Source: Tangfeifania diversioriginum (GTDB lineage Bacteria; Bacteroidota; Bacteroidia; Bacteroidales; Prolixibacteraceae). From it: a DNA stretch of 64,000 bases. The stretch lies in contig CAMCBW010000017.1 of NCBI GenBank assembly GCA_945873105.1, positions 38,178 to 102,177 on the forward strand. Direction: 5' to 3'. The notes beneath the pieces were generated by a model. That model was not told the DNA's origin, ran no database searches, and was given only the letters and a program-made list of their open reading frames with translations. Each line of letters starts with the position of its first letter. The first letter of the stretch is position 1. A program made the translations under genes and the position numbers. Shown in pieces: positions 47,719-55,577 of this stretch.

Positions 47719-48492
47719 TTAATTTTTAACTAGTTTCAACATTTCAGCCGCATATCGTTCCCCAAGCAACCGTTGGCTGGCCGAATTAAAATGAGTGCCT
47801 TCCATGGTCTCTGTCCCTTCGGTGGTCGCCACACCAGTATGAGTGACAAAGGTTGGCAACGTCAGAATCATTTCGTTAAAAGCATGGCGTGTGGGTTTGT
47901 CTTCCGAAAGCTGGCCGGCCACAAAAGGCAGATCTGGAATTCCCAGGTCGGTTCGGAGCGACTGGATTAATTCCTTGATTTTTTCAGGATAGGCATCTGG
48001 ATTTGAAGAATTCGCTTCGCCCTGGTGCCAGACAACTCCTTTCAATGTACCATATTTCATGGCCATTTTCGCTCGTTTTACTGCTTCTGTATAAAGGGTT
48101 TCTCCGGGAGCCCATTCGGCAATCGAAGTTCCACCTTTAGCGTTCACCACCAGGCCTATTTTTTTCCCGGCGCTGACTTTTGCCATTTCGCGGGCAAACG
48201 AGTACCCTGGCCCAAGCTTTTGCATCGCCAAATCTTTCCTGACTGTAGAATATTTATTCAAGGGGTTTGCCGCCTTTTCCCATTCTTTTCCTTCAATACC
48301 CGTGAAAAGAAGTACATCTTTCAAGCTATCCTGATCCTGAATTTCTATCGAAGCTCTTCCGGCCATATTCGATTGACCTATCAACAGATATATTTCCAGA
48401 TTGGCAGGCTGGTTGTTTTTTGACTGACAGTGTACAAAATCACCAAAAAATAACGATAGCAATAGAATTAGCCCAAAGTATTTAATTTTCAT
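47719..48492 (-). CDS. SGNH carbohydrate esterase (sialate O-acetylesterase-like, SASA/CE6)
   Basis: 257 residues with a signal peptide ('FGLILLLSLFFGDFVHCQ'). The SGNH blocks are S41 in 'LIGQSNMAGR', 'VVNAKGGTSIAEW', 'VVWHQGEANSSNPDAY' (Asn/His region) and 'EGTHFNSASQRLLGERY' with catalytic His; the usual Asp of DGxH is Glu here. The family removes acetyl groups from xylan, sialic acid or other glycans. It overlaps the upstream GH50-like gene by 4 bases (ATGA), so translation is coupled. It likely removes acetyl decoration from the PUL substrate. Confidence 0.85.
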   Translation of the reverse strand: MKIKYFGLILLLSLFFGDFVHCQSKNNQPANLEIYLLIGQSNMAGRASIEIQDQDSLKDVLLFTGIEGKEWEKAANPLNKYSTVRKDLAMQKLGPGYSFAREMAKVSAGKKIGLVVNAKGGTSIAEWAPGETLYTEAVKRAKMAMKYGTLKGVVWHQGEANSSNPDAYPEKIKELIQSLRTDLGIPDLPFVAGQLSEDKPTRHAFNEMILTLPTFVTHTGVATTEGTETMEGTHFNSASQRLLGERYAAEMLKLVKN

Positions 48493-49913
48493 TTTTTATC
48501 GAAATAATCGGTGATACGATAAACCTGAGTATTTAATTCTTTCATCTTTTCCATCATTGGAGTCCATACTTCATATTCGTTTGTAACAATACCCTTATTG
48601 GCATCAATGTTTGAAGGATCGACACCCTTGGCTTCAGGGTCGTTGTCCTGATATTTGAAATAATGCCAACCTACACAGTTCTTCGATTCGAGTAAGGCCA
48701 GGTTATAGTTTTGGTAGAATAAGCCCCGGTCTATTTGTGTCCTGACTATCCATCCGGCCCCACTTTGGTTGGGCATCCCGGAGTCTTCGCCTTTGGTATA
48801 ATATTCAGTAATAATAAACGGTTTTCCTGTCCAATTAGCCCAGTTGGCCATTTGTGTCGAATCGGGGGTCCAGTAATTGTAATAATTGTTTGAAATGATG
48901 TCGAGGTATTTCCCGGCAGTTTTCATAAATTCCTCATGATTTTTTTCGGCACTGTAAAAACGTGCCCCGATGTACATGTGGTTGGGATCATATTTCCTGA
49001 TGGCGCCAGAAACAACAGAAAAATACTTATCTGCAACGAATGCCATAAATAATTCCCGGTGCTTGTCGGTAATCTGGTCTTTTGTAATTCCGTGATTCTT
49101 TAACCATTCTTCGGCAGCTTTCCTGCCATGATCTACTTCGGGCAAGGATAAATAATTATCGATCGCATTAATTTTAAATGGCATTTCATTATCGGAGAAA
49201 TAGCCAAACAAATTTGGATCGTCTTTATATGCAATTAATTGTTTGGCCCGTTCGTCACAAAAGGTTTTAAATTCCGGATCGAAAACAAAAATGGCATCGT
49301 TTGGGTAACCAGTATGACCAGGTTGTTGGTATGTGCCCCCTCTTTGGTGTCCATAACTGCTCATAAAATTCCAGTTGATACAATATGCAAGCGGACGATC
49401 CAACGTTTTATTTGCCTCAATAATAGCTTCTTCGTCAGACCAGGAACCGGCGCAGTTAAAACCGTTTTCATTCAACATACCTATGGTCTCCCTGATCCAA
49501 TTTTTTTTTGTGCCAAATTTCTCTTTCAATGCTTGCTGATTGCGTTCGGATTTTCCTGGGCTGATAGTATTCAGTGCTACATTGAAATAGAGGTAACCAT
49601 CGGGATCGACACCCCACCAGCGATCATTGATCTTTTCTACCCTGAAAAATCCGGTCGCTTTAACCCGTTGATCCATTCGACCGCTATACTTGCTTAAAGC
49701 AGGCAGTTTGTTGTTAGGATTATATCCGGCAAGCAACTCAACGGTTCTGGTTTTGAATGGTTGATATTCTCCATAAGTCCTTGTTCCATCCTGATTGTAC
49801 TTCCTGACTTTAGCTTCAACCGTGATATACTTTTGTGCTATTGTGTCTTTTTGTTTTTTGACCAGACACCCCGAAACAAAAATCATTGCAGCTACTATGA
49901 TTATTTTATTCAT
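48489..49913 (-). CDS. TIM-barrel glycoside hydrolase lipoprotein (GH50/beta-agarase-like)
   Basis: 474 residues, lipobox 'AMIFVSGC'. The N-terminal 'GFFRVEKINDRWWGVDPDGYLYFNVALNTI' segment appears as 'RWWGVDPDGYLYFNVALN', the usual opening of GH50-like agarases. Candidate acid/base Glu in 'FGYFSDNEMPF' and nucleophile Glu in 'PFIITEYYTKGEDSG' are about 140 residues apart, as in clan GH-A. 'SNNYYNYWTPDS' is another strand end. If GH50-like, it would cut beta-galactosidic bonds of agar- or porphyran-type galactans. The family assignment is from motifs only. Confidence 0.65.
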   Translation of the reverse strand: MNKIIIVAAMIFVSGCLVKKQKDTIAQKYITVEAKVRKYNQDGTRTYGEYQPFKTRTVELLAGYNPNNKLPALSKYSGRMDQRVKATGFFRVEKINDRWWGVDPDGYLYFNVALNTISPGKSERNQQALKEKFGTKKNWIRETIGMLNENGFNCAGSWSDEEAIIEANKTLDRPLAYCINWNFMSSYGHQRGGTYQQPGHTGYPNDAIFVFDPEFKTFCDERAKQLIAYKDDPNLFGYFSDNEMPFKINAIDNYLSLPEVDHGRKAAEEWLKNHGITKDQITDKHRELFMAFVADKYFSVVSGAIRKYDPNHMYIGARFYSAEKNHEEFMKTAGKYLDIISNNYYNYWTPDSTQMANWANWTGKPFIITEYYTKGEDSGMPNQSGAGWIVRTQIDRGLFYQNYNLALLESKNCVGWHYFKYQDNDPEAKGVDPSNIDANKGIVTNEYEVWTPMMEKMKELNTQVYRITDYFDKK

Positions 49914-49946
49914 TCCTGAAGTTATTTAACTGTAAATAATGTATTC

Positions 49947-51326
49947 TCAACTTACGAACCATCGATTTTCCTTTGGAACGCGCTTATCAATGTCGAGGCC
50001 TAAAATCCATTTTTTAAACGTTTGCCGATGGAGATTCAATTGGTTGGTATATTCAACATTCTCTTTTAAATTAATGGTTTCTCCCGGATCGTTTTTCATG
50101 TCAAAAAAGTATTCGTCTCCGTTATTGAAAGCAACATATTTAAATTGTTTGGTCCGAATCATTTGTGCCTTATTGCTGTTTGCTTCCATCGCAACAAATT
50201 CACGATCGAGATTTGCCGAATTTTCAAGTACAGGCCTCAAACTTAATCCAACTTGTTTGTCAGGCTTTTGGATTTCTGCCAAATCACAAAGCGTTGGCAT
50301 TATGTCATAGCCACTCACCAAATCATTCTTATTCACCTGTTTTTGCTTCAATTTCCCGGGCCAGGAAATGATCAACGGGACTTTTGCCGATTCATCGTAG
50401 GTGGTACTTTTTCGCACCGTTTGATGATGCCCCATGCCTTCTCCATGATCGGAAGTTAAGACAACAATGGTGTCGTTTCGCAATCCGGTTTCTTTCAATG
50501 TTTTAAGCAAACGGCCTATTTCAGCATCAACCATTTCAACATTCCTGAAATAGCTCCAGCGGTAATAACGCCAGTGGTCTTCTGACCAGTTTCCCAAGGC
50601 TGGTTCCCTCGATTTTCTGGCATTCTGGTACATTTCAGATTCTTCGAAATTAAAGTTGAAGTTTTCAGGAAGCGGAGGCAATTCATTCTTAATCTCCTCA
50701 AAGCGGCTCCCCTTGCTGGTTACGTTAAGTCGCAACCATTCACAAATATCGTGAGGCTGAATGTATGAGGCCACCATAAGAAATGGCTGGTTGTCACTTT
50801 TGTTTCTCAACCACGATTCACAAGCAAGTGAAACGCTACTGTCGAGAGCAGAACCTGGTCCGCTCCAGCCGCAGGCCAAGACTTCAAATCCATTTACATC
50901 AGGAGTAGTGTATCCGGGCAAGTGCCATTTACCGCCATAAATTGTTTGATATCCGGCCTGATCCCGAAACCATTCGCCCATGTTTGGCATGCTTTTCCGA
51001 ATTGAGGCTCCATTGTTATATACCCCGGTTTCGCTCGGCATCCTTCCTGTAAAAATGGCAGCTCTTGAAGGTGAGCAAACGGGATCGGGACAATAGGACT
51101 CCAGAAAACTGGTGCCGGTATTTGCCAATTCATCCATTGCGGGCGTACTGATGTATTTGCACCCCAGAGCGCTGATCGTATCAATGTGTTGCTGATCAGT
51201 AATGATTAACAGAATGTTTGGCTTCTTTTTAACGGCCGGTTTTCCTGCACTGGCCATCAACATTGAAGATCCTGCGACTACGGTTGTCCCGGCTGCTGTT
51301 AGTTTTAAAAATGATCTTCTTTTCAT
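49947..51326 (-). CDS. Sulfatase (family S1, CSPSR) with twin-arginine signal
   Basis: 459 residues. Its signal 'MKRRSFLKLTAAGTTVVAG' is of Tat type, unlike the other sulfatases of the window (Sec type), so it may be folded before export. The formylglycine site is C84 in 'DPVCSPSRAAIFTGRMP'. 'NILLIITDQQHIDTI' has DQQH instead of DD-x-G, like the sulfatase at 41829. 'IYGGKWHLPG' and 'VVLTSDHGEGMGHHQ' complete the site. The leader (51327-51430) is similar to that of the sulfatase at 52310-53719. Confidence 0.9.
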   Translation of the reverse strand: MKRRSFLKLTAAGTTVVAGSSMLMASAGKPAVKKKPNILLIITDQQHIDTISALGCKYISTPAMDELANTGTSFLESYCPDPVCSPSRAAIFTGRMPSETGVYNNGASIRKSMPNMGEWFRDQAGYQTIYGGKWHLPGYTTPDVNGFEVLACGWSGPGSALDSSVSLACESWLRNKSDNQPFLMVASYIQPHDICEWLRLNVTSKGSRFEEIKNELPPLPENFNFNFEESEMYQNARKSREPALGNWSEDHWRYYRWSYFRNVEMVDAEIGRLLKTLKETGLRNDTIVVLTSDHGEGMGHHQTVRKSTTYDESAKVPLIISWPGKLKQKQVNKNDLVSGYDIMPTLCDLAEIQKPDKQVGLSLRPVLENSANLDREFVAMEANSNKAQMIRTKQFKYVAFNNGDEYFFDMKNDPGETINLKENVEYTNQLNLHRQTFKKWILGLDIDKRVPKENRWFVS

Positions 51327-51430
51327 ACTATAATAATTTGTTTTTTAATGGTAGTGATGGAACTCCATGTTGCCATAATTATTATCATTCTCTTTGATGT
51401 TGTGAAGCAACATGTTCGTTTCATAGGAAA
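51324..51430 (-). promoter_or_regulatory. Sulfatase leader with hairpin, duplicated at 53717-53815
   Basis: Both regions read (minus strand) GAAACGAA, a hairpin (51397-51413; 53786-53802, ATGTTG-loop-CAACAT type), GAATGATA, GCAACATGGAGTTC, an A-rich tract and ATG. They precede two different sulfatase genes. Roughly 80% identity over ~90 bp is far above intergenic background. Confidence 0.6.
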
Positions 51431-51468
51431 TAATTAAAAATTGGAAACGATGGGTTTATCATTCATCT

Positions 51469-52275
51469 TTACTCTTCAGAAGAAAATTTAATGGCATTTT
51501 TGCTAAACTCCCTGTAAACAGCAGCTGCTTCAGGATTGTAAATTTTAGCATTAAAACCTGAGATCGCTGCCAGAAGCATATTATTTTCATCCAAATAATA
51601 TTCAATTGGATTGATGCCATAACCAGTTTGCAGGATACATTTCAACTTTCGGCCATTCAATGACTGGTTCAATTCCGCTGCTTCTTTCAGATGATGTCCT
51701 GATTTGGAAATTAATGCGTTTTCAAGGAAAAGAAAGGAGCCAGGTTTGGAAGCTGAAAAGTCAGGTGCGTAGAAAGACCTGATTAAGCTAAACTCGTGTT
51801 GCAGATTACCTTCATGATCGACACTCACTCTTTTCCCGTTATTGATCAGGATCATTCGGTCGGATTCGACTTCCGCTTTTTGATGAAAATTCAGATTTGG
51901 AACGACCACACCGTTGTTGTCAACAAAGTGACTCGAAAGTTCCCATCTGACCGGGGCAAATCTATTGGAAGAGTCTGCAACTAGCTTCCCTTCCATCATA
52001 TTTTCTCTACCTCCGGAATGAATCCTTTTTTCAATAAATGAAATCTCAACTAATTTACCCTGAATTCTTTTTTGTTCCAGTTCCAGGTAGCCAATGATCA
52101 GGTTCCCATCGTTGGTGTAGCCATGATTTTTCCAAATCAGGAAACTGCTTTTCCATTGGTTCCCATTTTCACCCCAAATATCTTTTGCTATCGGCATGAC
52201 AAGACTGCCCGGCGAATATTGATTAAGATGAAAAGGTTCAACCGGTACTTCTGCTGTAATTCGTTTTACTGCCAT
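51469..52275 (-). CDS. Unrecognised protein without signal peptide inside the PUL operon
   Basis: 268 residues; I recognise no family. It has no signal peptide or membrane helix, whereas every other enzyme gene of the operon is exported. It is rich in beta-strand-like stretches ('LIIGYLELEQKRIQGKLVEI', 'FLFLENALISKSGHHLKEAA', 'LKCILQTGYGINPIEYYLDE') and may be a lipocalin- or sandwich-like binding protein of the cytoplasm. Position between two sulfatases, 35 bp after the upstream one, supports co-expression. An in-frame stop is 30 bases before the ATG, so it is not a truncated longer frame. Confidence 0.65.
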   Translation of the reverse strand: MAVKRITAEVPVEPFHLNQYSPGSLVMPIAKDIWGENGNQWKSSFLIWKNHGYTNDGNLIIGYLELEQKRIQGKLVEISFIEKRIHSGGRENMMEGKLVADSSNRFAPVRWELSSHFVDNNGVVVPNLNFHQKAEVESDRMILINNGKRVSVDHEGNLQHEFSLIRSFYAPDFSASKPGSFLFLENALISKSGHHLKEAAELNQSLNGRKLKCILQTGYGINPIEYYLDENNMLLAAISGFNAKIYNPEAAAVYREFSKNAIKFSSEE

Positions 52276-52309
52276 GATTTTTGATTTTAAACACCCTATT
52301 AAAAATCAG

Positions 52310-53719
52310 TTAATATGCATAATCCTTCCCGTTCTGGCTATCTGTAAATGATTTTTCCCATGCGGCCAGTTCTTTAAGCATGGCATCGGCAATTACCGGA
52401 AATTTATCAATCACATTCACTTTTTCATATGGGTCATTTTTCAAGTCATACAATTCGGGTATTTTTGAATGTTCCGGAATAATTAATTTAAAACGTTCGC
52501 CTACGAGCGCCCGACCATAAACGTCGTCATATAGCCGCATCCAGGCTGTAAAAATGGTGGTGTCACGAACCATTCCGGTGCCAGAAATGGCAGGTTTCAT
52601 GCTGATGCCATCAATGAAATATTGTTCTTTCATTTTATTTTTGAGATTGGCCAAATCGACAATGGTCGGCAAGTAATCGTATGAACACATGCGGGTATCG
52701 ACTTTTTTATTTGCTTCGATGGTCCCCGGCCAGACCAGCAAAGAGGGAACCCTGATCCCTCCTTCATAAATCATATGCTTATGACCCCTGAATGGTCCGG
52801 CCGAGCCAACGCCGGCTTTCACCATCGGATCGGCAGGGCCATTGTCGCTTGAGAAAAAGATCATGGTATTTTTTTCGATACCCATTTCCTTCAGGGTCTG
52901 TCGCAAACGTCCAACCTGTTCATCCAGAGCAGTTATGCAACCATAATAATGTCTTTTTAACTCTGGCTCAAGGTTTTTGTACATCTCTAGATATTTCGGA
53001 CCGGCAACCACAGGCTCATGAGGGGCATGAAACCAGATAGTGGCAAAAAAAGGAGTTCCTTCTTTCACTGATTTTTTAATAAATGGTATAGCCCTATCCA
53101 TAATCACTCTGCTATCGTCGCCATCGAGGTTTTCGGTTACAACTGTTCCATTATGCACATATCTTGAACCGCCCCATGAACCATCCTCGTTTGACCCGAA
53201 ACCTTTCCATTTTGGCGGTGTTTTTGTTGGGTTCCATGTTGGCACCGCACTCTTGGTGGCAAATGCTTCATCATACCCGTGTTGCCAGGGTGGTGAATAA
53301 AAAGCCTTATTTTCAACTTCTTCCGGTTCGACCCAACCCAAATGCCATTTTCCAAAAAAACCGGTAGCATAATCATTTTTTTTACATATTTCAGGAATGG
53401 TGACTTCCCCTTGTCTCATCCCACCCGTGTGAGCGGCCAGAACACCGAAGCGAAAAGGGTGTCTTCCTGTTAAGATACTACCCCGGGTAGGGGAACAAAG
53501 AGGAGCTGCAGTGTAATACCGGGTAAATTGTATGCCATCCTTCGACATTTGATCGAGATTTGGAGTTTTTATCTCTTTGTTCCCGTTGTAGCCAACATCA
53601 CCCCAGCCAAGGTCATCGGCCATTACCAATACAATATTGGGATTTTGTGAACTACTAAACAAAGGTGAGCCGCAAAAAGCAATAGTAATTAAGGATAATG
53701 CAACAGATGATTTTTTCAT
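52310..53719 (-). CDS. Sulfatase (family S1, CSPTR)
   Basis: 469 residues with a signal peptide ('SLITIAFCGSPLFSSSQ'). 'NIVLVMADDLGWGDVGYNGN' is the classical DD-x-G-W-G-D opening; the formylglycine site is C75 in 'APLCSPTRGSILTGRHP', followed by 'GFFGKWHLGW', 'FHAPHEPVV' and 'IFFSSDNGPADPM'. This is the canonical arylsulfatase-A-like layout. It is the first enzyme gene after SusD, with a 205-bp gap that includes the hairpin leader. Its product probably acts early on imported or surface-bound glycan. Confidence 0.93.
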   Translation of the reverse strand: MKKSSVALSLITIAFCGSPLFSSSQNPNIVLVMADDLGWGDVGYNGNKEIKTPNLDQMSKDGIQFTRYYTAAPLCSPTRGSILTGRHPFRFGVLAAHTGGMRQGEVTIPEICKKNDYATGFFGKWHLGWVEPEEVENKAFYSPPWQHGYDEAFATKSAVPTWNPTKTPPKWKGFGSNEDGSWGGSRYVHNGTVVTENLDGDDSRVIMDRAIPFIKKSVKEGTPFFATIWFHAPHEPVVAGPKYLEMYKNLEPELKRHYYGCITALDEQVGRLRQTLKEMGIEKNTMIFFSSDNGPADPMVKAGVGSAGPFRGHKHMIYEGGIRVPSLLVWPGTIEANKKVDTRMCSYDYLPTIVDLANLKNKMKEQYFIDGISMKPAISGTGMVRDTTIFTAWMRLYDDVYGRALVGERFKLIIPEHSKIPELYDLKNDPYEKVNVIDKFPVIADAMLKELAAWEKSFTDSQNGKDYAY

Positions 53720-53923
53720 GCTATAATATTTTTTTTAAAGGTACTATAGAACTCCATGTTGCTGAAATTAGTATCATTCTTTTGGACGTTGTCAAGCAAC
53801 ATATTCGTTTCATTAATAAATATTTTAGGACTTATTTTCACAATTAATTGATTCAAAACAATAGGTCAGGGTCATTGTGAAATAGACCCCGACCAATCGA
53901 CTATTTACTAAACTAAAAATACT

Positions 53924-55558
53924 TTAATTATATCCCGGATTTTGCTCCATTTTAGCTCCTGTGTTTGAATCGATAATTCCTTGAGGAATTGGGAATCGAT
54001 CGTTCCAGGCATTTACGGTACTTGCATCCAGACGTGGATTATATTTGATTGCCCATTCATAGAACTTACCTGTCCTAACCAAGGTGTGCTTGCGGTATTC
54101 CTCGGTAACCAATTCTCTTGAGCGCTCTTTCAGGATAAAATCGAGATTGACCTGAGCAGCAGTGATTGCTGAAGCATGTGACCTGGCCCTTACCGCATTC
54201 AGGTAAGTGATGGCTAGCGTAGTTTTGTTTTGTTTCATCAGCGCTTCTGCCGCAAGCAGGTAGGTTTCAGCCAACCTCATAAACATCTGGTCATCGTATT
54301 GCCCGGCATTGGAAGCATTGTCCAAGATATATGGATCGTTGTATTCCCACTTTCTTACCCATGGCCACAAGTAATGATCTTCGAGATTAGCCGGAGTTTT
54401 GTAGGTCATATTTGTATATTGAACAGTTAGAACAGTAGTACCTGAAGCATCTGTTGGATAGACATAGTATTTCTTAACGCAGAATTCTGAATACCTGTCA
54501 TCAAAAGATTGATACCAGGCAAAAGCAGAATCGGATACAGAAAGACGACCAGCACCTTTTCCTCCGTTATAAGTATATAGCATATCCAAATCATACTTTT
54601 TTAATTTTGCATCCTTTGAATAATAGCTAAACCAGGCATTTTTCATATAATTATTGGCACTACCTACCACATCAGCATAAGCATTATTCTGCACCCACAA
54701 GACTTCCTTATTCCCCATTTCAGGTGTAGGATTATCGAAAATATCTGCGTAAGCATTGCCAGGTTTTGTTGTGTTAATTCCGAAACGAGAAGTCATCAGG
54801 CTATAATCTCCACTGTTAATTACGCGTAATGCTTCGGTTTCTGCCTTGTCGTTTTTCCCCATATCCAGGTATAACTCTGCCAGCATGGTACTTGCAACTG
54901 CGCTGTTGACCATTCCGGTTGCTTCTTTCATTTTCAGGTTGTCACGTGCAAATGTCAGATCAATCTCCATTTGAGCATTCAGCTCTTCAATTGAAGCCCG
55001 ATTCCAGTCGTTACGGTAGGTTAGCCCCGTAATTTCCTCAAGGCTAAGCGGAACTGGACCCCAACCATAACGTAAATGCCTGTATGCCCAGGCACGCATT
55101 AATCTGGCCTGCCCAATTACTTTATTTTTATTTAACAAATCTGCCGCAGCGCTACCACCAAGCCAGTCAACCTCTTTGTTTTCGGCCCGGCTAACTATCA
55201 TATTTGCCGAATTGACTATTTGGTAGAGCCAGTTGAAATTTGCCACAACTATCCCATTTTCTGAATGCAGATTGTTATAATTGTTAAATGGATCAAGTGC
55301 AGCGGCACCACCATTTACAAATGCATTGTCGCAACCCATTTGCCATAAGGAAGCCCTTGTGGAATTGTTTTGTGAAAGTCGGTCTTCACGGATCAAACTA
55401 TAAAGGGAATTTAAGCCGTTCACAAAACCATCGTAATCAAGATACAGGTTATCTGCGAAGATATTATCGCGAGGTTCTTCTTTAAGAAATTCCTGCTCAT
55501 TACACGAGTTCAGCATTAGTGCCGAAAATAATGTAAACAATATGAATAATTTTTTCAT
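53924..55558 (-). CDS. susD: SusD/RagB-family glycan-binding lipoprotein
   Basis: 544 residues from ATG 55558, which gives a lipoprotein signal ('MKKLFILFTLFSALMLNSC'); the frame extends 10 codons further up but overlaps the SusC end. SusD features include 'FLKEEPRDNIFADNLYLDYDGFVNGLNSLY', TPR-like helices ('MLAELYLDMGKNDKAETEALRVI') and C-terminal 'MFMRLAETYLLAAEALMKQ', 'YLNAVRARSH' and 'ILKERSRELVTEEYRKHTLVR'. It caps the SusC transporter and captures oligosaccharides at the surface. 19 bp follow the SusC stop. Confidence 0.95.
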   Translation of the reverse strand: MKKLFILFTLFSALMLNSCNEQEFLKEEPRDNIFADNLYLDYDGFVNGLNSLYSLIREDRLSQNNSTRASLWQMGCDNAFVNGGAAALDPFNNYNNLHSENGIVVANFNWLYQIVNSANMIVSRAENKEVDWLGGSAAADLLNKNKVIGQARLMRAWAYRHLRYGWGPVPLSLEEITGLTYRNDWNRASIEELNAQMEIDLTFARDNLKMKEATGMVNSAVASTMLAELYLDMGKNDKAETEALRVINSGDYSLMTSRFGINTTKPGNAYADIFDNPTPEMGNKEVLWVQNNAYADVVGSANNYMKNAWFSYYSKDAKLKKYDLDMLYTYNGGKGAGRLSVSDSAFAWYQSFDDRYSEFCVKKYYVYPTDASGTTVLTVQYTNMTYKTPANLEDHYLWPWVRKWEYNDPYILDNASNAGQYDDQMFMRLAETYLLAAEALMKQNKTTLAITYLNAVRARSHASAITAAQVNLDFILKERSRELVTEEYRKHTLVRTGKFYEWAIKYNPRLDASTVNAWNDRFPIPQGIIDSNTGAKMEQNPGYN

Positions 55559-55577
55559 CTTTCTAAAATTTATAATA

